Positions 44,990 through 56,263 of a stretch of DNA of 64,000 nt are shown piece by piece. Under the pieces are notes generated by a model. It had not been told where the DNA came from, searched no databases, and saw only the letters and a program-made list of their open reading frames with translations. Every line of letters starts with the position of its first letter. The stretch's first letter is position 1. The stretch comes from Carya illinoinensis (taxonomy: Eukaryota > Streptophyta > Magnoliopsida > Fagales > Juglandaceae). The DNA lies in NCBI RefSeq assembly GCF_018687715.1, contig NC_056757.1, forward strand, positions 6,440,001 through 6,504,000, in the 5' to 3' direction. Made by a program: the position numbers and the translations under genes.

Positions 44990-46143
44990 ACTGTTTGATG
45001 GGAATTTTTGTACTTTTTGATCAAATGCTTTCACATACAGTCCATCCATCCTTTTTTAAACTAATGAAGATTATATTTAGTAAGAGATTTTTGCAAGCTA
45101 GAAGGTAAACACAAGCAAATAAAGGTTCTAAAGTGTTTCATATGAAGGAAAAGTATGAAATAGTATCTCAAAATAAGATTTATTTTGTAAGAGAGGAGTA
45201 GGCAACCTATTATAAGTAAGTAGGCGGTTATTAAGACAACACCACCCCAAAACTTAAGAGGCATGTGAGACTGAAACAATAAGGCCCGAGCATTGTTAAG
45301 AATTTGTTGATGTTTTCTCCCTACAGTAGAGTTTTGTTGTGGAGTTTCAACACAACTATGTTAAGAAAGGATGTGATAAAACATTCTGTACCAAGATTGG
45401 TATAGATTTTTCATTTTTTTTTCTTTCTTTCTTTTTTCATTTTTTTTTTATTTTTTGTATTGAATTGAGTTTTAACCATGTTTAAATAATTCTGAATGAG
45501 GATTAGAAGTTCAAATTTATGATAGAAACGATAAATCCAAGTTTCAAGAATACAATCATCAACAATTGTTAAAAAAAAAACTTGTAACCTTCCATAGTGG
45601 GAATGGAAAAAGGTCCCCAAATATCACAGTGCATGAGATCAAAATGCAAGGTAGATAAGTGATTGCTATTAGGAAAGGGTAACTTATTTTTGTTTGGCTA
45701 ATGGACAAACAGTACATGGATTATTAGACATAACCAAATCCGGTACAAATTTATTCAAGAAAAAAATTCTTGAAACAGAACGATGACCTAATAGATTATG
45801 CCAAAGATCAAATGAGGAACTTTTACAAGAAGTAAAACAAGCAGGTGATAACAAAGCATTATTGAAACTAGAGACTTTATTATGAGAAAACAATGGCAAT
45901 GGAAGAGAAAAAGATGAGCTTGGTTGCTGCAGAATGTAGAGTCCTCCTTCTTGTCTGTCCACTCTAATCAGATTCAAGGTGGTCAAGTCCTAAATAAAGC
46001 ACAAGTCAGAAGAAAATAGCAAACATCAAGTTAGTGATTTGGTAAGCTTGCTAATGCAAATTAATTTGAATGTAAATGAATGAGGATACATAGAGAACAT
46101 CATGAAGAAAAAGATGCTCAGAAAGATGACTTGTGCCAATATG
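44990..46143 (-). pseudogene. Ty1-copia pol fragment (GAG-pre-integrase and integrase)
   Basis: Read on the minus strand from 46143: a protease-side stretch (HDVLYVSSFTFKLI), the GAG-pre-integrase domain (LWHNLLGHRSVSRIFFLN, then CTVCPLAKQK), and the start of the integrase core (SHYGRLQVFFLTIVDDC). After frameshifts and an A/T-rich interruption near 45410-45460 come NSTVGRKHQ-like and FWGGVVLITAYL segments, a degraded integrase C-terminal part. No RT or RNase H follows. Multiple stops and shifts make it non-functional. It ends where the LTR-like block at 46144 begins. Confidence 0.8.
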
Positions 46144-48000
46144 TGTAACATCCCGCTCCTTCTCTCTCTTATGGTTATGAACTTCGTTCCACATGCAAAA
46201 CCCCAATGGCGTGTTTTTCAAGATATTAGGTGATTTTTAAGTAAGTCTAATGTTTTAAAGCCCTCGAATATTTTAAATATCCTGAGAGTATTTATATAGG
46301 ATATTTTTAGTGTTATTGAACTAAGCATGATTTTAAATAAGACAATTATAATATTTTTGAAGAGTTCCAAAAATATTATAATTGTGAAAATTTATTTTTA
46401 TTTACATGATTTAGGCCATTTAAAAATATTATGAGATTTAAATTATGTTAAAAACTGTAATTTATTTAAATGGTTTTATTCTCTTGAAAATAATTAGCAA
46501 AACTTCATCATTTAATTAAGGATGAAGATTATATTTTATAATTAAGGATGAAGATTAATTAATACTTTATCTTAACTCCACTTTATGTTTTTAGTTAAAT
46601 TAATATTTACGTATTTTAAATCAGTGTTTTAATTCCCCACTGTTGGATTTAATTGAGAACCATAGGATGAAGGGCCTAGATTAAATACCCAAGCCCTTCC
46701 TCTTTTCCTTCACTTTTCCCTTTCCCCTCTCTCTCCTCTTTCTCCCTCAGCTCAAGCACGACAACCTCTCCTCTCCACCCGGTCCTTCATCCAGCTTCGC
46801 CTTGTGCCACCGTGTGCCACCTAGCCTCATTGCCACCACCAGTGTCTCCCCCTCTGGCCGACAAGCCTCCACCGTGGAACCCAAGCTCCACGCAACCCTC
46901 TCTCTCCTCCTGCAGTAGCCTAACCGGAATGGATGAAACCCATTTCTCTCCACTGTGTGCCGCCATCGTCAGCTTCTAGCCCCACTGAGCACCACCACAA
47001 CCATCTCCTCTCACTGGCTCTATCCCTCCCCCCCCCCCCCCCAACCAATCTCCTCCTCCCATGGCCTCTACCTCCCCGCGGTTCTCCCTCTCCATCACAT
47101 GAAACCCTCATGGGTTTCTCCACCCTTTGCCACTATAGCCCTCCCCCACGCCACTGTACCACCACCACCTCATTGGCAACCCATCCCTCTACTTAACCTG
47201 GCCACCCATAGCTCTGATCCTCCCCTCACGTAGCCTCCCCCTCTCTCACAAGGGTTGCACCTCACGACTTAGATTTGCCACCGTTCAGCCACCCACTAAC
47301 TCCTTGAGCCACCACCTACCACCATGACACTTCTTCAGCCACCTTCCACTAGCTCTCCCCCTCCATTTCCATGCCCTAAGACCCACGGGTCCCTCTTGAA
47401 ACCCACGGCCCAAACTCCTCCACGAGCCACTGTGTGCCACCTTGGCACCACCACGAGACCATCACCCCAAAACCTTAACCCGATGCCTAATAGCCTAACT
47501 CAATGCCTAATAGCCTAGCCCAATGCCCAAACAGCTCCCAAATGCCCAAAACAACCACCATACACTATTTAGCTGCCACGTACGACTCTTTCGACCTCTT
47601 CAACCGTGACGAGTAACGAGTAACGCACAGGTTAATCCCGACGATGGTATAACCCTCTATTCCTTGTTATTTAGTTAGATGTTAGTTGGTTGTTGTGGAG
47701 TTTGCTGCGTAGTGAAGTGTTGGGTGTAGTTGTGGGGTGTGCTATGTAGTGTTGTGGACTATATTATTTAAATATTTTTTGCAACTAAATTATTGTGTTG
47801 ATAATTAAAGACCATTGTATTGTGTATAGTTTGTTGTTCAATGGGGTGTGCCATATTGGGCCTACCAGATTAAGCCCAATTACTAGATGGTATGGATAAA
47901 TGGGCCTCTTCAAAAGTTTTAGGAAGTCAACAAACATAATATGGATAAAAAAAAAAAAAAACAAAAAAAAAAAAAACAAAAAGAGATGCTTCCACCAAAA
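46144..48000 (+). mobile_element. LTR-like block (TGTAACATCCCG start)
   Basis: It starts TGTAACATCCCGCTCC, directly beside the copia fragment. The first 500 bp are AT-rich and include GTGTTATTGAAC and a hairpin (46342-46385). A TC-rich tract (46690-46760), a CACC/CTCC-rich tract to about 47600, and a GTTGTGG-rich tract follow. 47770-47880 matches 38225-38420. An A-run lies at 47948-47986. The order resembles 8934-10960. The 3' end is not located. Frames inside the CACC-rich tract are not convincing. Confidence 0.5.
46342..46385. repeat. Hairpin in the LTR-like block
   Basis: Arms ACAATTATAATATTTTTG and its complement (CAAAAATATTATAATTGT) are perfectly paired around a short loop (about AAGAGTTC). 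It lies at the same place relative to the GTGTTATTGAAC motif as the hairpins at 16800 and 54354, but its arm sequence differs. Confidence 0.85.
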
Positions 48001-49675
48001 CCTAAACTCAACCAATTAACACTTTGCCAATTTCAACTCAAAAGAAGCCCAGTAGGTATTTAGCTTTAGAATCTATACGGTTAGTTTTCAAAGTCAATAT
48101 TAGAAATGAAATGAAAATTGGTACTTCTGATAAGTCAGGTATTTCTTAGAAGAGTGCCTTGTTTTTCACAATACAAAACAATATAACAGTTTTACTTTTG
48201 TTACATGAAGAGCAACAATTAATGTCTGTTAATCATACTCTCCTAATGACCCAATTCCATATTTGCTTTAAATTGTTTAGTGCAATGAAAACTTCAGTAG
48301 CCACGTGATATCTAGAAACCTCCTGTATGTAGATAATTATGTAGGAAGGCATGATCAAACACAAGTTCCATTGATATAAACATTCCTTATGAAAAAGCAC
48401 ACATTTTTTAAGCCACCTACTTAGATATAAATCGATCACTCCTTGTCTATCTCATATAGCTTGTAGTCATGTATAGCATTCTTCCTCACATGGGAGTTAA
48501 AAGCCTGCAACAATAAACCGTACAAGTGATTGGCTCAATCAACCAAAACTGTTTTCATGCAAAGTTATTAATGTTGATGTAGGAGTCATATCTACTGCTA
48601 CACTTATAGCAAAATCAGTGGTGTGATCATGATCAACAAGGTGGGCAAAGAGGTTGTCAATGGGGTCTTTGCAATGTAAATTATGTGTTGGAATCACGCA
48701 CCCATCACAGCCAACATTTCCAACCTCCCATTCTTGATTACTTTTGTCCTTAACACCTTGATCTTCTTAGGAGAACTGGTTCCCCCACTCAAGTGGGTCA
48801 AACCAAAGTCCTCCCGAATAACCAAGATATGTCCCTGTGAGTTTGTTGTTTGTGAGCCTCTTAGGAAAACTTATTCCCCCACTCAAGATGAGCTTGTTTA
48901 CAAACACTAGCCTGATGATGTCTACCCAGCATCTTCCCTCTGCACAGTCGATCAAGATCGGCTCGATGATGAAGAGAGGGGTTGTGAGTATAAGGTAAGT
49001 AAATAGGCCTGCTAGTTTAATCCACTTATACAGACAGAATTTTCGAAGATGAAATTTTTTATTAAGGAGGGATAATGTACTTACCAAGAAAGTTCACAAG
49101 GACTAGTAGCCCCAAAGAACTATTAGAGGAACGTAGGAGCATATTTAGTTCTAATTAGATGATAACATTGTCTTAGTTAGAAATTTTTGGTGTAATAACT
49201 TAAAATCCTGAGGTGATGTGGCACCAAATGGATCGGTGAGCATGTGACACATGGCATGCATGTGCATTAGGTCATCAATACGAAAACCAAGAGTGTTTAC
49301 CACCCTAACTACATGTTAGTGGACCCCACACAAAGTATACCTAGAGGTCGGCCAACTCATGCAAGCCACTTTCTTTTAACTTTTTGGACAGCACACCACC
49401 TTTTTGCCATCAACCATACACACAAACAACTTAGAGAGAGAGAGAGAGATATTGAGTGAGATCTCCAACTGGTAGCCCCTTAGGTCGACATTTTCATCTT
49501 CCTCAAGGGCTTCCTTCTTACTTTCTCTCATGTCACTCACTCAAGAACTCAAACACTACTATAGTCAGTGAACCCACTTTAGAGAAATTCAAAGCTAGAG
49601 TTGGAAAACTCTTTTTCGCATCAAACCTTGCACTTGTAAGTGAGATTGTTCTCTTTCTCGTTTTGGCTTTGGCAT
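48001..49675. other. Unassigned intergenic sequence
   Basis: No gene supported. Two near-copies of CTTAGGA(G/A)AAC followed by TTCCCCCACTCAAG lie at 48765-48795 and 48860-48890. A (GA)n run is at 49433-49450. The frame at 49456-49746 runs into the start of the duplicated block and has no recognisable family. Confidence 0.5.
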
Positions 49676-49992
49676 ATAAAATGGTTAGTAATTTTCAGAA
49701 TGAATTCTTGGAGAAATTTCTTGGAAGTCTATCCTTGAGAATGTAAGTCTCGGCTTAGCTTTATTTGTGCTTTTGTTGTGTAACTTGTGCTTCCTAACTT
49801 GTAAGTGATGAGTTTACTAGAAAATGATAGATGTAGGTTCTGTTTTAATCTTATAACATGTTTATGTTGATGGTTTTGCAAATAGGTATTGATCACATGG
49901 ATATCGTTTAAAGCATAGAGTCATAGGGGAATCAGAAGTGACCCAGCGAAGAGGGAACATTAATTATAAGAATTGTCAACAACAATTGTGAC

Positions 49993-50110
49993 GAGTGCAA
50001 TCATATCAGCACTAATGTAGTGAATCCAATCAGAACTCTGTAGTTATGCATGCTTGGGTGAGAGTAGTACTAGGATGGGTAAACTCCTAGAAATTCTTGG
50101 TGTTTCACCT
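49993..50110 (+). pseudogene. 5S rRNA pseudogene 1, copy 2
   Basis: It starts GAGTGCAATCATATCAGCAC. The internal region GCATGCTTGGGTGAGAGTAG and GTACTAGGATGGGT is close to consensus apart from CpG loss. It ends GTGTTTCACCT. Confidence 0.85.
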
Positions 50111-50302
50111 CTCATTTTTCTTTTCACATATTTGCTAGTGAGATTTAAAAATACAACAACCTAGGAGTGGGAGTTTAGAAAAATTGGGACAACTTCATTG
50201 CGTATTAGTGGGTATCGATAAGAACTCTGGATTGCATGGGGATCGAAAGCTACACGACAAAGGGGAACGAGGATTATAAGAATTTTCTACAACAACACTA
50301 AC

Positions 50303-50421
50303 AGATGTGATCATACCTGCACTAGTGGACTTTGTCTCATTTGAACTCCGCAGTTAGGCGTTATTGGGCAAGAGCAGTACTAGGAAGGGTAATGTCCTAA
50401 GAAGTCCTTTTATTACACCCC
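50303..50421 (+). pseudogene. 5S rRNA pseudogene 2, copy 2
   Basis: It starts AGATGTGATCATACCTGCAC and ends TTTATTACACCCC. TTTTATTACA is shared with unit 2 of copy 1. Confidence 0.85.
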
Positions 50422-50612
50422 TCGTTTTTATTCTTAGAGATTTGTGAATGAAATTTAAAAAAATAATGATTTAGGAAGAGACCTTTAGAAAAATTGTACT
50501 AACCCCATCACATAGAGATAGGTATCAATTAGGATTTTGAATCGCAAGGGGATTGGAAGCAACACGATGAAGGGGAACAGAGATTTTAAGAATTTTCTGG
50601 AATAGCCTTGAT

Positions 50613-50711
50613 GGATGCGATCATACCAAGACTAAGTCCATAGTTAAGCATGCTTGGGCGAGAGTAGTTTTACAATGGGTGACCTCTTTGGAAGTTCTTG
50701 TGTTGCACCCC
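50613..50711 (+). pseudogene. 5S rRNA pseudogene 3, copy 2 (internal deletion)
   Basis: It starts GGATGCGATCATACCAAGAC, lacks about 20 nt after GACTAAG, then runs GTTAAGCATGCTTGGGCG to GTGTTGCACCCC. Confidence 0.85.
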
Positions 50712-50801
50712 TCATTCTTGTTTTTATAAATTTGTGAGTAAAATTTTAAAAAAGACAACTTAGAAGGGAAATTTTGGAACAAGTGCCCCAACCCCCGATC
50801 T

Positions 50802-50815
50802 TCCATTGCACCCCT
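50802..50815 (+). pseudogene. 5S remnant (unit 4), copy 2
   Basis: Only CATTGCACCCC-like 3' terminal sequence remains between spacers, as in unit 4 of copy 1. Confidence 0.65.
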
Positions 50816-51013
50816 CATTTTGATTTTTCCAAGATTGTGAATAAAATTTTAAAAAACGATGACTTAGGAGGGGAATCTTAAAAAAAAAAAAAATGGTGTT
50901 GGCCCCATCCCATAGCAATCGGTATTGAATGGAATCCTAAGTAACAAAGGGGATCAAAAGTGACGCGATGAAGAAGAATGTGAATTATAAGAATTGTTCA
51001 CAAGAACTGTGAT

Positions 51014-51131
51014 GTGTGCCATCATACCAGCATTAGGGCACCTGATCCCATCAAAACTTTGCAATTAAGCATACTTAGGCGAGAGAAGTACTAAGATAGC
51101 TAACCGACTAGGAAGTCCTCATGTCGCACTC
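51014..51131 (+). pseudogene. 5S rRNA pseudogene 5, copy 2
   Basis: It starts TGTGTGCCATCATACCAGC as in copy 1, and keeps the C-box region that copy 1 has partly lost (AGATAGCTAACCGACTAGG). Confidence 0.85.
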
Positions 51132-51315
51132 TTTGGTTTTATTTTCACAAGCTTGCCAGTGAAATTTAAGAAAAGACAACATAGGAGGTGAAGTTTGACC
51201 CCATCGCACATTGATGGGCAGTGATCAAAAATCTGAATTACAGGGATATCAGAAGGGACACAATGAAGGGGAAAGAGGATTATGGATTGTAAAAATTGTC
51301 TGCAACAACCCTGAA

Positions 51316-51434
51316 AGGTGCAATCATACTAGTACTAATGCATCAGATTCGTTTAGAAGTTTGTAGTTGAGCATGGTAGGGAAAGAGTAGTAGTAGGATG
51401 GGTGACCTTCTACAAAGTCCAAATACTGAACCCC
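51316..51434 (+). pseudogene. 5S rRNA pseudogene 6, copy 2
   Basis: It starts AGGTGCAATCATACTAGTAC, has TAGTAGTAGGATGGGTGACC, and ends ACTGAACCCC, matching the AGTAAACCCC end of unit 6 in copy 1. Confidence 0.85.
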
Positions 51435-51642
51435 TTATTTTTAGTTTTCCAAGTTTGCGAGTGAAATTTAAAAAAAAAAAAAAAAAAAAAAGGACGAACT
51501 AGCTAGGAGAGTAATTTTAGGTCAATCGTTTCAACCCTATCATGTAGTGATAGGTATCAAATAGAATGCTAAATCCCAGAGGGATTGGAAGTAATAGAAT
51601 GATGGGGAATGATATTTCTAAGAATCATCCTCAACCACCCTT

Positions 51643-51769
51643 ACGTGTGCGAACATACCAGCACTATTGCATCAAATCCCATTTGAACTTCACAGGACTC
51701 TGTAGTTAAGCATGCTTGGGTGAGAGTAATATAATGATTGGTGACCTCCTGGGATGTCCTCATGTTGCT
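51643..51769 (+). pseudogene. 5S rRNA pseudogene 7/8 fusion, copy 2
   Basis: The 5' part (GTGCGAACATACCAGCAC, then TATTGCATC) matches unit 7 of copy 1. The 3' part (GAGAGTAATATAATGATTGG) and the following GTTGTTG spacer match unit 8. A small direct repeat in the middle (ACTTCACAGGACTCTGTAG) marks the join. Confidence 0.8.
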
Positions 51770-51919
51770 CCTTTTGTTGTTGTTGTTGTTGTTTTTACAA
51801 GATTGTGAGTTAGATTTTTAAAAACGATGACTTAGGATTGGAATTTTAGAAAACATTCACCAACTCCATCATGTAGCTATGGGTATTGATAAGAATGTCG
51901 AATCGAGGGAGGATTAGAT

Positions 51920-52448
51920 GTTTCTTTTTAATCCTTCAATGTTAGCTCTCCATATCATTGTGTAGCAAAATTCACCAAGCATTGGATTATGTACCCACAC
52001 TAATAGGGAACGTGAGCTGGGTTTACATCGTCTTGAGACATGTTAGTTTTGCCTTAATGATAATAGTGTCACAATAGTAATTCAGCCTAGTACGAGAAGA
52101 AACATTGATTTACACAATTGCTCATTCACTTGGTTGGAAAGGCAGTGGCACAAGGCTACTGTGTGCTGGATTATGATTGAACACCTGTAAGTCAGAATCT
52201 GGGCTAGAAGTGATGATTGTTCCCATCGCCTGATTGTTGACTTATAGTAAGGGCCTCATGGCCCCTATAGGCACCTGTCCTTGGTGAAGCCCTGGCAGCG
52301 GATGAGTTGTGCAAGCCACCTTGAAGTACAATTCTCATTAATAGTTGGTTAGAATCCTTTAGAGAAAACTTAAATATAGGACGGGGAATTGTAGGTAGTT
52401 AGCCTAGTTGCAACTAGCCCTTTGTGGCTTTAGTTCATCCTCCTCCCC
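51920..52448 (+). pseudogene. 25S rRNA 3'-end pseudogene, copy 2
   Basis: It follows the same 25S region as copy 1: AATAGGGAACGTGAGCTGGG, ATAGTAATTCAGCCTAGTAC, GTCAGAATCTGGGCTAGAAG. Several stretches are closer to the functional sequence than in copy 1. The last ~60 nt are eroded by deletion (GGAATTGTAGGTAG...TTCATCC). It is fused to 5S spacer at the same point as copy 1. Confidence 0.9.
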
Positions 52449-52499
52449 AAACTACATCACTTTCCATGATTTCCTAAGTGAGGTTAGTAGTAGGCACTT

Positions 52500-52700
52500 G
52501 TCCAAGATCATTGCATGGCATGTTGCTTTGCCATGAACCTAGTTGCGTGCACACAGGTGCCTCAGTTTGGTGCATCAACCTGGGCCCACCTGACCATCGT
52601 GCATGCACACTGGAGCCTTGCTTTGGTGCATCAACCTCGGTCCACCCTATCTATATGCATGCACCCAGTGCCTCTGGGGGGAATGCCATGCATGCATGCA
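52500..52700 (+). repeat. Spacer-like subrepeats downstream of 25S, copy 2
   Basis: GGTGCATCAACCTGGGCCCA and GGTGCATCAACCTCGGTCCA repeat about 65 bp apart, with CGTGCATGCACACTGGAGCC between. Equivalent to 14440-14640. Confidence 0.5.
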
Positions 52701-54188
52701 AAAACTAATGAAAGCTTAGCCTAATAGCCACCGCCGTTCACCCAGCCCCATGCCTCTTTCTCCTTGTTTCTCTATTTGTTCCATCTCTCGGTCCCCATCA
52801 CCACCAGCCACTGCTAAGGTTACCATCATGAGATCCAACCATTGTCGCCCATGGACCAGTGACCTACACAAGTAGCAACTACCACAAAAAAAAAAAAAAA
52901 AATCAAAATTGCTACAAACAACGTCCCAAACCAGTGTCTAACTTTGCACATCAGTCATCTACACCACCACTGCTCCTCTGTAAGTTGAGCACCACCCATC
53001 AAAAGTCTAGCAGGGTAGCCTACATCTTAGCCACCATGAAGAAATTCACCTAATCGACCTCCTCTTAAACTATAGCACAACACCTTCTCATCATGGCACA
53101 AGCCATTGTAACCAAGCCACCAACCTAAATGGAGCATCTTTCTCCATCGTAAATCTTCCTAAACCACCTAGATTTTTTGTTGGTTTATCCTCAGGCATAA
53201 ACCATTGTGAAGCCTAGCCCCACCAGTGCTTTTCTCATGAACCACCTCACCAACAGTGTCATCCACCTCTTTAAGCCAAACTTAGAGCAACCCGTCTATG
53301 AATGAAGAAGGGATATATGTATTGACTAAGTTTGAGTTGTGTAACTTGGTCCAAGTTATGCATTAGAAGTGATGGTTTGGTAGGAAGAGAATGATGTAGG
53401 TGATACCTTTAAATTGAAGTAGAGAGACTCACTTTAAAATATAAGACCATGAAGTTGGAGGAAAGAAGTTGAAAGGTGACTTCAAGTAGGTCACAAGCAA
53501 TAACATTAAAATTAAGAAGAGGTTGATAAAGAAATATATGGAGGAGGGATTGGTTAATTGAACTGGCCTAAGTGAAGGAATTTTAAGTCAATGGTAGTTT
53601 TATGAAATTTTTAAGCTTAAATTTCATATGCATTTGAAAAGAAAGTCACTTAAAGCTATGAATGCATATAGGTTATTATCAAACATGCATATGAATGGAC
53701 TGCATGAAATGAGAATGACATGAAGTCAAGGTAAGCATTATGTGTTCATACTCTTCTACAGTTTTCTAAATGATATGAAAATGAAAATGGAATGTTTCTC
53801 TTTATAAAATGAAATGAAATTATTTTATAAGAAAATTTCTTAAATGCAAGGAAAGAAAATGAAATGTTTTCTTAGAAAGGAGATGTTGTTTTATGAATCT
53901 ATGCTCAGGTATTAATGTTTAAAGTATATGTATGTAATGACCTCCTTTGAGAGCCCGCTTTATATATATGAACCTCAAGAATAGTTATATGCATGTGAAA
54001 TGGATGTCATATGTTGTACTTATTTGCTTTATATTCCATGAACTGAAATGATGATGTTTTATGCTTTATGTTATGAACATGTTTTATGAAATGAAAAGGA
54101 CTAATGAATAAAATGAATGAAAATGAAAGGAAATGAACGGAATGTTTTAATGTATGTAGCTATGTAACAGCCATGATTGATCACCGAT
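52701..54188 (+). other. Non-coding interior of the duplicated block, copy 2
   Basis: Colinear with 14641-16120 (CCACC-rich segment, then ATGAAATGAAAT-rich segment). No gene supported. Confidence 0.6.
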
Positions 54189-54732
54189 TGTGACCAACCA
54201 CTCCCTTTTCTATCAGATTGGTCACGGTGCCTAAACATTTTAAATCTCAAATATTTATTTTAAATATAGCGGATCATTTTTATATTGGGCCAAGCCATGT
54301 TTTAAGAATCTTCTAAATATTTTTTGAGTCCAAAATTATTTTAATGAAGTACTTTTAGTGTTATTGAACCAGACCTAATTTCTAAAGTTAGCCTCTTTAA
54401 AAATTAGGTTTGGTTTAATAACACTAAATGATATAGTTTTATAAATACATTTTATTTAAATGATTTTATTTCTGGTGGAGATATTTAGTAAGATTGTATT
54501 TTATTAAAAAAAATTATTTATTTTCAAAACTCTAATTATTTTGGGGTCAAGAATAAAAGTTGGATTATCAACTTAGTCTATTTCATTTTTCATTTACTCT
54601 TTACTCTTTGTTTTCTATTAGTTCCCTTTTATATCCCGGGGAGAAAATGAAAGATTTTAAAAAGGTCAGTACTTTGCGTCTTATTTTTAAAAACTGTATT
54701 TTAAAGTCCCACCACATGGATGGGCATTATAG
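54189..54732 (+). mobile_element. LTR-like block, copy 2 (duplicate of 16632-17160)
   Basis: It starts TGTGACCAACCACTCCC and matches copy 1 through the hairpin and the ATTATTTTGGGGTCAAGAAT segment. The upstream polypurine tract is deleted here. The hAT insertion ends this part. Confidence 0.55.
54354..54428. repeat. Long hairpin in the LTR, copy 2
   Basis: Left arm TTTAGTGTTATTGAACCAGA and onward to 54387 pairs with 54395-54428. The core ACCTAATT pairs with AATTAGGT, whereas copy 1 has ATCTAATT with AATTAGAT. One base pair has changed on both sides. Confidence 0.85.
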
Positions 54733-54910
54733 TTAGGGGTGGGCAGCGGGGCCCCGGGACCCGCTGCTCCGCCCCGCCCTCGCATATGTGGGGTGGGGCA
54801 TCCGCACTGCAAGGGTGGGCCCTCGACCGTATGGGTTGCCCCCCAGCAGAGGTGGGGGACGGATATGGCCTCCCCCCAGTCTGTTTTTCCCTCGCCCCAC
54901 CCCGTTTACT

Positions 54911-54955
54911 TATATATATATATATAATATATTATATTATATATATGTATATAAT
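54911..54955. repeat. AT-rich dinucleotide run in the hAT 5' region
   Basis: (TA)n with interruptions between the G/C-rich terminus and two CGGCGCCGTTTCAT / AAACGGC(A/G)CCGTTTCAT palindromic motifs (54975-55070). Confidence 0.8.
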
Positions 54956-55140
54956 AAAACCATTTTATATATGAAATGGCGCCTTTTGTACATGACAAAA
55001 CGGCACCGTTTCATCTATAAACCCCCAAATCAATAACCCACTAAATGAAACGGCGCCGTTTCATTTAGTTTTAACAAAAAACTTAAACCCCCCTCCCCCC
55101 CCCCCCCCGCGTCGCCCCCTCTCTTCGGCAGTTCTTCACT

Positions 55141-55144
<4 letters not shown>

Positions 55145-55193
<49 letters not shown>
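55145..55193 (+). repeat. (CT)n microsatellite in the hAT leader
   Basis: About 24 CT units directly upstream of a short leader exon that carries an ATG at 55279 and a GGTAAGTTAG splice donor at 55308. Confidence 0.95.
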
Positions 55194-55196
<3 letters not shown>

Positions 55197-55556
55197 CCCC
55201 AGTACCCGTTCCCTCCTCCCTCTCGCAAGCAGTCCTTGGAGTCGCTCTCATTCTCTCCTCTCTCTCACAAGACACACAATGCCGGACGCACGCCGCACGG
55301 TACACGGTAAGTTAGCTGGCTCTCTCCTCTCTCTCCTTTCTCCGTTGATTTTTATTTTTTTATTTTTTTCAGTTTTGATTGGAGATTGGAGGAAGGATGG
55401 GTTGAATCAGAGATGGAGGATGGGATTTGTGACTTGTGTGCTATGGATTCGTGATCATTGTGCATGTGTATTGACTGTATTCAGTGTTAGGGTTTTCTTT
55501 TCTTACTGTGATTGTTTCGGATTCCATCTTCTTTGATGGTTTTTCATATAAATTTC

Positions 55557-56130
55557 ATTGTATTGGAAACCCCTAATTGATTTAGGGGTTTCATGATTGA
55601 AACCCTTAAATCAATTTAGGGGTTAGGGTTTCAGATTGGAACCCTAAATTAAATTAGGGTTCCAATCCGAAACCCTAAAATAATTGAGGGGTTTCATTGA
55701 ATAAAACCCCTAAATTGATTTGGGGGTTTCAATCAATGAAACCCCTAAATTGATTTAGGATTCCAATCCAAAACCCTAATTTTGTTTGGAGTTTCATTGA
55801 TTGAAACCCCTAAATCATGAAACCCCTAAATTGATTTAGGGTTTCGGATTGGAACCCCAAATTAAATTAGGGTTCCAATCCGAAACCCAATTATTTTTTT
55901 GGGATTTCATTGATTGAAACCACTAAGATGAAATGGTTACTAACTTACTATCAACCCTAAATTATTTATTTATTATTTTATATTTTATCCTCTTTTATAC
56001 ATGATATTAAATACTTGAATGACATTATATATGATTTTTAATAATTTTATGCATACATGTTAAATGAGGGGTTTCATTGATTGAAACCCCTAAAGGCCTT
56101 TAGGGGTTTCATTGATTGAAACCCCTAAAA
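55557..56130. repeat. Palindromic array of GATTTAGGGGTTTC / GAAACCCCTAAATC units
   Basis: Some twenty alternating direct and inverted copies of a 14- to 16-bp motif (GAAACCCCTAAATTGATT and its complement) lie between the leader exon and the transposase frame. Two inner blocks use a variant (GGAACCCTAAATTAAATTAG). A last pair is at 56068-56128. Adjacent units form perfect hairpins. The core CCCTAAA is the plant telomere repeat, but units are not head-to-tail telomere repeats. Confidence 0.9.
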
Positions 56131-56201
56131 AAAAATCCAAAAGATGTGTGGGTCTACTATTTGTATGCAGTTTTTTATGATTGTGTTGAATTGCACTTTG
56201 A

Positions 56202-56203
<2 letters not shown>

Positions 56204-56246
<43 letters not shown>
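56204..56246 (+). repeat. T43 homopolymer
   Basis: An uninterrupted T-run directly before the likely splice acceptor (GAATTAG) of the transposase exon. Its length may be unreliable in assembly. Confidence 0.95.
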
Positions 56247-56247
<1 letters not shown>

Positions 56248-56263
56248 TGTTGGAGAATTAGGT

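Larger units (their letters stand above)
49900..51919 (+). repeat. Decayed 5S rDNA tandem array, copy 2
   Basis: Six recognisable units plus a remnant, in the same order as 11548-13834 and sharing unit-specific changes. The last unit begins like unit 7 and ends like unit 8 of copy 1, so a deletion fused two units. An A-run at 51471-51490 and a GTT repeat near 51774 lie in spacers. Confidence 0.85.
49676..54732 (+). repeat. Segmental duplication, rDNA-containing block, copy 2
   Basis: Colinear with 11338-17160. It has lost part of the last 5S units and about 500 bp before the LTR, including the polypurine tract (junction near 54180). It is split by a hAT element at 54733-59100 and resumes at 59101 with TATGTCTCTCTCC, matching TGTGCCTCTCTCC at 17150. 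Confidence 0.85.

Noticed and set aside
55557..56130. Interstitial telomere repeat
   Set aside because: The CCCTAAA core occurs in alternating orientation within longer GAAACCCCTAAATTGATT units, not as head-to-tail telomere repeats.
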